Part shown: positions 31,201 through 41,608 of the stretch, in pieces
How the letters are laid out: each line of letters opens with the position of its first letter
Numbering within the stretch: position 1 is the stretch's first letter
From: Zygnema cylindricum
Taxonomy: Eukaryota; Streptophyta; Zygnematophyceae; Zygnematales; Zygnemataceae
Length of the DNA stretch: 57,615 nt
Direction: 5' to 3'
Assembly: GCA_037447655.1 (NCBI GenBank)
Contig: JBBHKE010000738.1
Span: 1-57,615 of the forward strand
Program-made: the position numbers and the translations under genes
The notes under the pieces: model-generated
What the model was told of the DNA's origin: nothing
Databases searched by the model: none
What the model saw: the letters and a program-made list of their open reading frames with translations, nothing else

Positions 31201-31969
31201 AACGGCAATCAAACTGACATAAGACAAAATAATGTGTACTACGCTTGGGGCAAAAAGTTGGACCTCTGACTATGGCTAGATCCGCGGCCGGAAGTTATTA
31301 TTTGTTCCATAGTTTTTCAGACAAAGTACAAAAAGGACACGGAAGTGCCAAACTTTGACTTAATGTAATAAATTAACCACTGGTCAGTTGAATCTGAACT
31401 GAATTGCTACAGACAGCTAACAGCAAAATCTAGATTACAGTCCGGAAGTCTACGTGGCAATCCACAATGTACCCTCCACTAGGGCTGGTGGAAGCTAGTA
31501 CTATGTGACGGAACTGCGATCTTTCAGACGGTAGAACTTTGTCGTCCAGCCTCCGTTAGGCACGAAACAAAGTGCGTCTTGTTCAGTAGAGGAAATACTT
31601 CAATCCTTTTGGCAGGTTGCGCTGGCTTCTCCGTAATCTGAGAATAGTACGGGTCGGAAGGGTACGGAAATCCTCGGTAATATAGAAGTGTGCCTGAAAA
31701 GCACTCGAGCTTGACAAGGGACAGGCGTCGTCGTTTGAAACACAGTGTAGGTTTTGGAATGGTACCGACACCAACATGTACGTGTCACACATAGAGTAGA
31801 ATAACGCAACAGCGACGTAGATGGGACAAGCGCAGTTGCGGTAATCTTTGATACGATCTGTACAAACAACACTGCTGAGACGCAACAAGACAAACGCAAC
31901 CCCGGTTATTTTGGTAGAGGACAATGCAGTTGTGACACAACGAGACACAACACAGCAACGACTAATTTT
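31201..31969. other. Unassigned, with CAACGCAG-type repeats near the end
   Basis: No gene recognised. A 121-codon minus-strand open frame (31,948-31,583) has no known domain and is probably chance. From about 31,860 short repeats such as GACAACGCAG, GACAATGCAG and GACACAACG appear and lead into the copia LTR that starts by 31,970; they may be its outer part. Confidence 0.35.
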
Positions 31970-32660
31970 TTATAGGACAACGCAGCTCTGACGAAGCTAT
32001 AGATATTTGAAAATGATTAAGAATTGAACTGCGCAGCTGCGGTTGATATGAATCAAGTTAATGGAGGAGATTCATAAGAGGATAAACAAGTGACTCGCTG
32101 ACAGGTGCTCTGCAACAGTCGGATGGACGTATCCAGACAAGTGTCACTAAGCTGGCGACAAGTATTTGAACAAATTACCTGTATACGATTCTCAGTAATA
32201 TTAATTGTACAGTGATAGATTAGTTTTAGCGTGATTAGGAGCACATGACCTTAGTGGAAGTTTAGTTCTTTGGACATATCTCTCAGGGACACTTGTATCG
32301 GCAGTAGAACACTATGAAGTAGGACAACTGAGAAAAGAGTATAAAACTTAGGACGTAAAACATTTTATGTATCCAGACATCTAGACTGTGTAATCTGCAA
32401 ACTGTTTTTGGTAAGTTTCTGAGTTGCATATCTTGGTGTATTTTGGATCAATTATTCTAAAACTTTGGGATTTATCAAACTTTGTGATACACTATACTGT
32501 GGTATAGTTTGAAAGAGTTTGGACCTTTGTGTGAACTTTGTTGAGCTATAGAAAATAGCTTTTGAGAAGGATTCTTGGTAAGCTTTTGTGGGTGAATTAT
32601 GTCTTCTTCTACTACGACTGCTGCTGCTCCACCTCCTACTGTTGTCGTAGAACAACACAT
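31970..32660 (+). repeat. Copia fragment F: 5' LTR plus first codons of gag
   Basis: Direct repeat of 15,441-16,127. After the LTR the reading MSSSTTTAAAPPPTVVVEQ starts at 32,599, homologous to the gag start of element E. At about 32,660 it is cut and joins a minus-strand RNase H. Confidence 0.75.
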
Positions 32661-33424
32661 AGTGGACAAAGCAACTACTTTCGGTTGTTTGCTACTCCAA
32701 CAGCATGCACCAGATCCAATTTGCAACACATATCCAATTGTACATCGCCTTAAAGGCACATCCCCATAGGTGGCATCACTCGAAGTAGTGATGTTAGTGT
32801 GCTCCTTTCCCAAATGCAACCACGATTCTCTTGTTCCCACCAAATATCTCATCATTCTTTTGGGTGCTTCCTAGTCTCTTTTCTTGGGTTCATTTGGACT
32901 TCTACTGAGGACAGCTATTCCTACAGCTATGTCCGGACGTGTACAGTTCATAAAGTAAATTAAAGTGCATACAATCTTCCGATAAGGAATCCCTTCCATA
33001 AACATCTTTTCTTCCTCATCCATCTCGTCATTTAAAATCAATGTTCCTTGCTCATCACTCCCCTCCGACATTTTTTTCAGATCCATTCGAGTGGTACATC
33101 CATTTTTTTTTTCCATCTGAAACTTTTCTAGCATATTATCGATACTTTCTTTTTGTGTGAGTCTTACAATTCTATTCCCCCCATCCCTCTCCATGTGAAT
33201 TCCCAAAGTATACTTTGCTTCACCGAGATCTTTCATGTCAAACTAACTTTTCACATCTTGCTTTAGTTTGTTAATGTTATCTAAGGACTTGCTTAAGATA
33301 AACAAAATCATCAACAATAAAAATTACTCCATTCTCATCCTCAAGTATATATATCAAGTGATCCGAACTAATTCTGATATAACCCAAACCGGTAAGAAGA
33401 TTGTCCAACTTTATGTTCCATTGT
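32661..33424 (-). pseudogene. Copia fragment G: RT end and RNase H start
   Basis: Minus-strand readings include QWNIKLDNLLTGLGYIRISS at the upper end, [52 protein letters not shown] and CTIGYVLQIGSGACCWSSKQPK up to VVALSTM. It is cut on both sides: at 32,661 by the opposite-strand gag start, and at about 33,425 by an LTR inside the APRQWN block. A stop and shifts lie between 33,236 and 33,340. Confidence 0.8.
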
Positions 33425-34614
33425 CGCGTGAAACTCTGAGACCTCCATTGGCCCTCAGAGTATGCAGATCCAAAAGAAGCTCATCTAGATAGTGCCGACT
33501 CCTAGTTGATATAAACCCAAATGATTGAACCCTTGACAGTCAAAACCCCAATATAGATTCACCCCTGTGAAATAACACTTTGTGTGTGCTCAGTTCCACC
33601 ACAGAATGCAAAATTAGAATATGAGATTTGGACACATTCACCCACTTTGACTTTCCCTTAGAAATACCACCACCCTGACACACAAAAACTCTTATCGACT
33701 ACCTCCCTGTGTAGCCTAGACTCCCCTAAGTTTGCAGCAAAAAAAATCACTGAAAATGGTCAAGTTAATTGATAGTTATGGCTGCCCAAAGTTAGCCATT
33801 TATACAAGGTGCTCTCTCGGAGAGAGGGTCCTATCTGCCAATTTTTTTGTAAGTCCTATCTCCCTCTAAAACTCTATCTACTGAAGTAAGGCACCAATTA
33901 AAATGTTGTGTCGTATAGAAAAGTACGATGCCGGTGTACTTTCTGTACGACCATAGTACGACATGGCCAAAATGTTGACACATATCATATCCGGATTCGT
34001 TTCCGTAATCCCCGGAGTTGCCGCAATCCTATGTAGTTTTGCCACGTGTCACTCGATGTGGCGGTGATCGCAAATCGCCAAAATCCTACTCCGCGATCTC
34101 GGCATCCTTCGCGGTCGTCTGATCAAATTTGGATTTCAATCGTGGCGGTCATAAATACTTGCGCGGAATTCTTTCTAATGTCAAACAAAATGCGCGATAC
34201 TTATTTCGTAGCCGTACCGTACATCGTACTTTACACAACTGTTTCTATGCATTATGTATATAGTTCCCATTAAATGAATGTCTAATTGTAACTATTTATT
34301 CAACTATCATACACCATATACTCTATCCCATAGCCTAGACTACTAGGATAAGGTTACCGGCTACTGCGGGTTTGACGCAGGTAGGTACCAGGATCAAATC
34401 GTGGCTCCGTGAAACTCCCTTGTAGAAACCCCAATGAAACAACTGCCTGTCTCTCTCTAGACAGCACAGGCAGCCATGGCTATCTCCTCCTCTAGTCTTC
34501 AGTGACTGCGACAAGTGTGGGGACTTGAGTGAGGAGTTAGAGGCAGGCTGTCAATATCTACTATTTGCTTTTTATTTTGCAATCTCTAGACCAAGAAAAT
34601 ACTTGAATTCCAAC
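33425..34614 (-). repeat. Copia element H: 3' LTR
   Basis: Belongs to the same LTR family as elements B and I: the GAGACCTCCATTGGCCCTCAGAGT end matches the end of the LTR at 40,330-40,393 (opposite strand), and the CTCTCGGAGAGAG, TACGACCATAGTACGACATGG and CAGCCATGGCT blocks match element B. The start TTGGAATTC at about 34,612 matches the plus-strand LTR start at 39,462. Confidence 0.6.
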
Positions 34615-34619
34615 GCGGG

Positions 34620-35104
34620 GCTTATTTAAGGCTATAAAGTGATTTTATCAGTTTGCATACCTTGCTTTCATCTCCACTTTCCACGAATCCTTCTGGTTGC
34701 CTCATGTAGATTTCTTCTTTTAACTCTCTGTGTAAGAAGGCGGTATTAATATCCATTTGGTGTATTTCCATATCCTCTGTTGCAGCTAAACTTAAGAGGA
34801 TTCTGACAAAAGGAAATCTATCTATGGGTGGAAAGGTTTCTTCATAGTCTATTCCTTCTTTCTAAGTGTAACTTTTAGGAACCAACCTAGCTTTGTATTT
34901 TTCAATGGTGTTATCTGGGTATAGTTTAAGCTTAAAAACCCACTTACATCCAATTGAAATTTTGTCTGGTGGACAATCTACCAACTCCCATATATGAACT
35001 TCCATAATAGAGGCCATATCTTCATTGATGGCAGTGATACACCGGCTCCTATCTGGGGTATTTATGGCCTCTAAGTATGTTTGAGGTTCTTTTGGGTGAG
35101 ACAT
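34620..35104 (-). pseudogene. Copia element H: reverse transcriptase N-terminal part
   Basis: Reads MSHPKEPQTYLEAINTPDRSR, IGCKWVFKLKLYPDNTIEKYKARLV, then after a stop [41 protein letters not shown] and CKLIKSL, where it stops at the LTR. The catalytic YVDD region and RNase H are deleted. Confidence 0.8.
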
Positions 35105-35121
35105 CTTTGTGAGTTGATTAT

Positions 35122-36584
35122 TTACCGTCTTTCTTGAAGTCGTTTACTACTTCTTCTTCCTCCTTCAAAATCTGACTTTGGTATAGAAGGCATCCTCGCA
35201 TTTTGTTTAGGAAGATATTCATCTCCCATATCTTCCAATTCTGGTGTTTGATCAAGTTCCTCGTCAAATTCCACTTTGTATTGTGGTGTTACTTCAGATG
35301 TTGTCTTTTCGTCCTTCTCCTTTGGTACATGTGCAAATTTTTCCTTCTCCCCGTCTTCCTTCTCTTCAGTTCCAAAGTGAAAGTCAGAATACTGACCCGA
35401 TTCAAATCTGATTTTGACTTCTTTGTTATATTTGAATGGATCAATAAACTTTACTTCATTCATCACCACTATATGTTTTACCAAAATTATATCTCTATAT
35501 TTCAAGTCATACAGTCGATATCCTTTTGTGCTCTCATCATATCTTACAAGATATACTGGTTTCCCTCTTCCCTCTTACTTCCATTTAGTCTTATCGGAAT
35601 CCAAACTGTAGACTTGACTTCCGAACACTCTCAAACTACAAAAATCTAGTTTTTTTCCCGTCCACTTCTCATACGGAGTTTCCTCCTTATTTACTCAAGT
35701 CAGAACTCTATTTTTGATGAAGTTAGCATAGTTCATAGACTTTGCCCAAAACTGCAATCCTATCGTTTTATCAGTTAGCATAATTTTGGACATACTCCTA
35801 AAGTTCTATTTACTATTTTTGCTCCTCCATTCTTTTCCGGATTTTAACGAACATTTCTCTCATGATGGATTCCTTTTTCTTTCAAAAATTCTTCAAATTC
35901 CCTTAAGGTGTATTATTTCATTTTTTCACTTCTTATCTATTTTATTGAGGTTTCATGTAATTTTTCACTCCATACTTTGTATTCTTTGAAACATCTTAGT
36001 ACCTCTAACTTATGTCTAAGAAAGTATACCGTAGTGTATCTAGACCAATCATCTGTAATGGTTAGTATTCCATCTTTTCCCTGATGTGAAGCATACCAAA
36101 CTTGTCCCCAAACATCAGTGTGAACTAGATATAATACTTTCTCTCTTTTAAATGTGGATGCCTTTGGGAACGGGAGTCTATAAATCTTCCCTTGAACACA
36201 TCCACCGCAATCATTTGAGATCTTATCATCTCCTAAAACAATTCCATTCTCTATTCCCTGTTTCTTCATTTCCTTTAAGCTATCTTGATGCACATGACTC
36301 AACCTCTTATGCCAAAGCATCATATCACTGTCACACGAGTAGAAAACACTCTTTTCATTGCAAAGTGCAATTCTGAACATTCCTTGACTACTTTTTTCTG
36401 CTATGAAATAAACCTCATTATCAAAGCTAGTTATGAAGATTCCTTTCTTAGTTCCTGTTTCGAACTTTTTTCCATCTAGAACAGCTGTAGAAACTAGATC
36501 CTTACTAAGTTGTTGAATGTAAAAAACATATGAGAGTGTTATAATTGAAGCCTTTCCATCAACTAATACTTTTAAATGAACCAA
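35122..36584 (-). pseudogene. Copia element H: integrase
   Basis: Upper part (36,584-35,937): MLWHKRLSHVHQDSLKEMKK and CGGCVQGKIYRLPFP (HHCC), LVHTDVWG with the first catalytic Asp, TITDDWSRYTTVYFLRHKLEV. Between 35,937 and 35,505 frames shift but the FFERNGVANR-type and WVYGF-type blocks can still be sensed. The 127-codon frame 35,505-35,122 is the acidic linker ending DFEGGRRSSKRLQERR before RT. Confidence 0.7.
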
Positions 36585-36589
36585 TCAAA

Positions 36590-36770
36590 GAAGACTTGTG
36601 GTTTCTACTGTACCATCTCCGTACTCTATCTCAACTGTTGGAGTTTTCCTCAATTTAGTAAACCACCTCTAATCTTTGCACTTATGCATTGAGGCCCCCG
36701 AGTCTATGATCCCCCCATCCTCGGGTTGATCCCTCTTACCTCCAAAAGCACACTTTTGTCTTTGTGAAAT
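36590..36770 (-). pseudogene. Copia element H: aspartic protease
   Basis: The reading GGIIDSGASMHKCKD around 36,680-36,715 is an intact copia protease active-site box (DSGAS). A stop follows after KCKD and the frame is lost near 36,600. Confidence 0.65.
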
Positions 36771-36899
36771 GTCGGCATGCTTCTCAATGGCTTTGGTTTA
36801 AGAAGAAGCTCCTCAAGCTCCTCTTTCCCATTTAGTTACTTCATCTTCTGCCTCGTCATGAACCTAAGTCAGAAAATCCTTTTTCTTTCCTCCATCTCT

Positions 36900-37770
36900 T
36901 CAGGAACCTTGTCCATCTTTCAGTCGAAGATCTGCAAATTTGACACAATCTGCTATATAATGTCCCAATTTCTTGCAGAAGTGACATAGTCCACCGCGAG
37001 GAGCTCCTCTCCTCGGTCGTTCAAATCCACCACCTCTTTGTCCTCTTTCTCTAAAGTTTCGATAGGGATCCTTTCCCTTTTCCTCATCACGATTCCGCCA
37101 ATCGGATCTTGCAGCCAATGCTTGAACACTCGGACTTCCTCTCATAAGTTCTATGGAACTCTCTTTTTTTAAAATCATCCCCACAGTATCATCGTAATTC
37201 AAATTGCTATCACCTAGATGTTACAACCGATTGATGATATTCTCATACTTTTAGGTAGTTTCATTATCAATGTTTTTACTATTAGTCTCTTAGACCACGA
37301 GTTACCTGCGCTCTCTAGTTCTCCAAATAATGCTCCTAAGTCATTGCAATAATCATTCATACTTCCTCCTTTGCAGGTATAAGTTTAAATCTTATTTTCT
37401 GCCAGTTGTTGCTGCTGCAATGACGCACTGTTATACTTGTTTACAAGAGATACCCAAATCAGAGAGGAAGATCTAACATGCATAAGGGAAATGACAATAC
37501 CATTCACTACACTTTTGAGGATTAGAAGTTTAGCAACCTTGTACTTATAGTTCCAATTTTCATATTTTCACCGTTGGGTTTGACTTCTCGTCACCATTGC
37601 TGATGGTGCTGCTGCCGGTATCGTCCTTAACAATGAAGTCCCTCAAGAAGCAACTCCTCATTTTTCTCCTTCCATGATTATTTCCTCCCTTTCCTTGTCA
37701 TCGTTTAAGATGGTGGCTGATGTTTAGGTTGTTGTTCTGACGGAGATGCCAAAAAAACAGGTTCCTCCAA
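36900..37770 (-). pseudogene. Copia element H: gag
   Basis: The C-terminal part (37,202-36,900) is open and has RGGLCHFCKKLGHYIADC, a C-x2-C-x4-H-x4-C zinc knuckle after an Arg/Gly-rich stretch. Upstream, broken readings YTCKGGSMNDYCNDLGALFG near 37,300-37,400 are the usual copia gag core. Confidence 0.65.
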
Positions 37771-37914
37771 TCCCACGTAGAAATGGGCATCGAATTTGCC
37801 CATACACTACTATGCCCCATAGGTGCTTCTCAAAAAGTTTGCCCTCCATCATCATTTCTCAATATGAAAAGTGTGATCGATTGAACATGGGCACACTAGA
37901 GGGTGGGCCCATAA

Positions 37915-38814
37915 CGTAAAATTTTGTGGTTTCCATTATCCAACAAAATGAGCAGCCTATGTAAAGCCTCAAAGATAATATTTGCCCTTTCCACTTTCCC
38001 ACTAAATAAATGTCGTCCAGGCACACAAATACTTTGACCTTCCCCATCCTTGTTATGAGAAGACTCCCTTTAGTCAAATGTAAAAAGAATCACCAATTTT
38101 GCTCCCCTAAGCAATAAATTATGGCTGGCCAAAGATGGCTTATAAATATAAAAGGTCACATGCAGAGAGGCGTCTCAAACACGCTAAGTTCCTAAACTCC
38201 TACTCAAAGCTACCTACTACTGTACCCTAGACCCATCAAAAGAGTGTATAGTTCAAGAAGGTAAAGTGGCTGATGGTACTTATTATACAGCTATTGTACA
38301 ACATGACCTTCTAGTTAACTCTTGTCAACTTGGGAGACATCGTTCCTCCTCCCATCCTTTCGCGCGTCCAATAATGTGGCACCACGTGGCACAACAAGCC
38401 GTAATGTCCTAAAGCCACCAAAGGTTCATTCGGGTTTGGCGGCGGCGACGACATACGTCCGATCATATATTTTGCAAGGTTAGATTTTGCGCGCGAGACG
38501 GTCGTTGTCTATATGTGTCTTTTCGTCAATTTGGTCTGTTTTAGTGATAGTGATGTCGCGTTAATCTTTAATTAGATATCAAACCACGTACGTGTATCGT
38601 TTTGTTAACACTTTAATGGATATTATATGACTACGTAGTATTCTGCAAATCTAGGTGCAAATCCAGTCCTGGGCAACATTTTGGTCATCTATTAGTCTGT
38701 TCTGCCTGTTTGTTTGTTTCTTTCTAACTATAGGGCAGATATGGTGACTCTCTCTCTCTCTCTTCTCTGTAGAGTCTAAATTAAAAAGTGAATATTATTT
38801 ACTTCTTTTCAACA
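37915..38814 (-). repeat. Copia element H: 5' LTR
   Basis: Minus orientation, starting TGTTGAAAAGAAG at 38,814 and ending next to the TGGGCCCACCCTCTA primer-site candidate at about 37,911. Shares ATTATGGCTGGCCAAAGATGG and TAAATATAAAAGG-type blocks with the other LTRs of the family. It differs from the 3' LTR by length and many substitutions, so the element is old. Confidence 0.65.
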
Positions 38815-38884
38815 TATAGCTTTAGCTGTTAGGGTCTTAAGTTAAAGTTTTTATGAGCATGGGAGAAAAGATAGTGAGGCAACT

Positions 38885-39449
38885 AAGAGGGTTATGACGT
38901 ATCTTGTGGGAACTCGGGAGTTATGGCTGCATTTCGGTATGGACACTACTACATCACCACTTGGAGTAACATCACCACTTAAAGTGATGCTAGTTATGGG
39001 GATGTGCCACCTAGGAAATGTACCTGTGGTTATGTACTACAAGTGGGATTTATGGCTTTATGGCATGCTGTTGAAGCAACAAGCAGCAAAATGTTGTTGC
39101 TCAGTCTACAATGGAGGCTGAAAACATGGCCTCTTGCTCTCCTGTAAAGGAATTAATGTGGTTGAAATCCTTGCTCAAAGAGCTTTGATTTATCAAATTT
39201 GGTGTTCAGAATGTATTATGTGATAATCAGGTTGCAATTACTATTACAACCAATCATAAACATCCGTTAAGGCAAAACATATGGATGTGAGATTAAGTTT
39301 TGTGAGAGAAAAAGTTGAAAACAAAATAATTAAAATGGAATGCATACAAGATGGGGAGATGGTAGTAGATATGATGACCAAACGTGTCCTTTCTCCGAAG
39401 TTAATTTTCTACAGGGAAAAATGTGGTTTGAAACAAAAACTAGACTAAC
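38885..39449 (+). pseudogene. Copia remnant I: RNase H
   Basis: Plus-strand readings: MTYLVGTRELWLHFG, then broken frames ending NMASCSPVKELMWLKSLLKEL, GVQNVLCDNQVAITI, VRLSFVREKVENKI and DGEMVVDMMTK. This is the C-terminal part of a copia RNase H closely related to that in element B. Several shifts and a stop make it a pseudogene. The rest of the element is absent upstream. Confidence 0.75.
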
Positions 39450-39461
39450 AATTAAGAGGAG

Positions 39462-40393
39462 TGTTGGAAAAGGAATTCTTAGTTTATTTATCGTAGGAGC
39501 TGTAAGCAAAGAGTCAAAGCTATAGCTATCCCTCTAGAGGCCAACGAGATAGAATGAGGTAGGAACGAGGAATAAAAGAAGCCTCTGACAAAAATAGTGT
39601 GATCCGGCCATAAATTAATCCCGGATCCTTCTGATATATTGTAGCAAGTGTCTTTATCCAATAGTTTAAAAGTTGATGATACATGCATGGGGTGTTATTC
39701 ACTAATAAAAACATAACACGCTCACTAAGCCATTTAAACGGAATGAGTCTAAATTGGCGTATATAAAACAGAACGGACGCACGGAACTTTCAGCGCACCG
39801 TATCAATGGGACGTACAATAAAAGAGAAGAAGTTACTATCGGACAGACAGCGTGAGCGCTGACAGACCCGAATGGTTCGTTTAGCCACAAAATGACACGT
39901 GGCAATAGTGTATTGGATGCCAAAGAAGGAGGAGACAATAATATGGCGTTGAACATGGACGGTACCTTCTCGTTAGTGGTGTCGTAGAGCTGCCATACAA
40001 ATTCTATTGCAGCTAATAGATTGTTTGTACATTTACGTAGTACTTTAATAGTCCTCTTGTTGGTGTAGGGTTTAGTAGATAGGTTATGTACGTACGTAGT
40101 CTAAGAGTTATTCATTTAAGAGGGTTTTTCAAGCTCTCTCTCCCAGTGGCCATTTGTATATATTTGCTGATTTTGGTGTGCTTTAACTTACTGCTTAGGG
40201 GAGCAAATTTAATGATTCTTTTTGCGTTCGGCTGAAGAAGTCGTGCCCTCACAAGGTGAGGGTGGTCAGAATATTTGTGTGCCTGGGTGGCACTTATTCA
40301 GTGGGGAAGTAAAAGAGGCAGATTTTATCCTAGAGGCTAGTAGTAAGTTGCAAACTCTGTGTGCCAATGGAGGCCACAACGTGACATGTTGTA
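39462..40393 (+). repeat. Copia remnant I: 3' LTR
   Basis: Starts TGTTGGAAAAGGAATTC after an AAGAGGAG polypurine tract. Its last 80 bp (TTTTATCCTAGAGGCTAGTA ... GTGTGCCAATGGAGGCCACA) match, in opposite orientation, the ends of the LTRs at 5,221, 7,293 and 33,425. Confidence 0.7.
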
Positions 40394-41043
40394 ATCGGCA
40401 AGCTTAGACAACGCAAGGTCTTAACAACTGAATTTAGTATTCAAATTGCGCAATCAAATATTTATGCATTCGTGAGTAATCTATCATTTTTTGAAGCAAA
40501 CAACAAGGAGTAAAATACATGTGGCCTCTATTATAAAGAGGCAAAAGCTAAATCACCCGCTCAAGAGATAATTGGAAGTAAAGGGTATAATGCACGCACC
40601 TTGCCAGATATGAAAATGCTCCTTGGCATTGATTTATAATTTTTTTGCACAAAACAGTGCACAAAATAATACTTGCAACCATTTTCCTATCTTTATGCGT
40701 CCTTTATCAAACATCGATGATTGCAAAACATGAGTATATACCAACGATAAATTGAAAATAAGATATAGCATTAAGCATGTTCTGCTTACAAACCTAGCAT
40801 TGCCCAGGTGTTTTGTTTCTTTCTTTTTTTACAAACGGGCAGTTGAGCCCGTTTATAAAAGTGGCTAAATAAATTGAACTCAGCTTAGTGACGAGAAAAC
40901 TAGACATACTAAGGCACATCACAAGAAAACATGCATTTGATGCCGTGAACCTTCACGAGAATGTTTTTCAAAGAATTTTGCTGGAGTGTGGTTATTTATG
41001 AGTGATAAAAACCAATTGCCGTCCTATATTACAACCGCTGCGC
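40394..41043. other. Intergenic region, no gene seen
   Basis: AT-rich sequence without recognisable coding or repeat content except a perfect inverted repeat at 40,833-40,854 (AAACGGGC, 6-nt loop, GCCCGTTT). Confidence 0.5.
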
Positions 41044-41263
41044 TACACCGTGTATCGCTTGTAGTGTTGATAATTTTCTCGCCACTGAAAACACTTTTTC
41101 CGCGTACATACCTGTCTGAATTTCAATTTTTGACCGCCAATCGGAAGCTGAAAATGATACCTTTCGATCTCAACCGTCAGATCCCAAATCGGACTTGTGT
41201 GAACGGAGAAAAAATGATTTAAGAGACGAAAAAACATCAACACTAATAGCGATACACGGTGTA
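41044..41263. mobile_element. Foldback / MITE-like element with 28-bp terminal inverted repeats
   Basis: TACACCGTGTATCGCTTGTA at 41,044 and its near-complement ending at 41,263 (ATAGCGATACACGGTGTA) form 28-bp terminal inverted repeats with two mismatches. The interior (about 164 bp) is also partly self-complementary, e.g. GAAGCTGAAAATGATACC near the centre. No clear target-site duplication and no coding capacity were seen. It lies about 350 bp upstream of the polymerase epsilon start codon. Confidence 0.7.
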
Positions 41264-41414
41264 CTGTTCTAGTGATTCTCGAACAAAAAACTCGCATAGT
41301 ATGATACTATTTCTCTTATCAAATTTATATGAAAAACTTGAAGCTTTAAGATATAATACTATCGAATAACTGAGCTGAAGTATACGGTACGTTTCTAACG
41401 TTGCTCCCTAACTT

Positions 41415-41423
41415 TTTCCCGCC
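41415..41423 (+). promoter_or_regulatory. E2F-type site upstream of the polymerase epsilon gene
   Basis: TTTCCCGCC matches the E2F consensus TTTSSCGS. It lies 186 bp upstream of the ATG at 41,609. Replication genes are commonly E2F-controlled in plants and animals, so the site fits S-phase expression. No TATA box is obvious. Confidence 0.55.
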
Positions 41424-41608
41424 AATTTCTCGGGGTTTGTTGAAACATTTGTCCTTTAAACTACATTTTCTGTCGTGGGAAGGGGTCTCTCCTTCAAAGT
41501 TGTTCATATAGATTTCCTAACAACAGGGATTACCAAGCATAATTTCAAACTTGAAAATGAGGCATACAGTGTAACTAGGACTGGCCTGTAATTTTACCTC
41601 AACGTCAC

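Noticed and set aside
31583-31948. 121-codon minus-strand open frame
   Set aside because: No recognisable motif, and its end overlaps the CAACGCAG repeats; probably chance.
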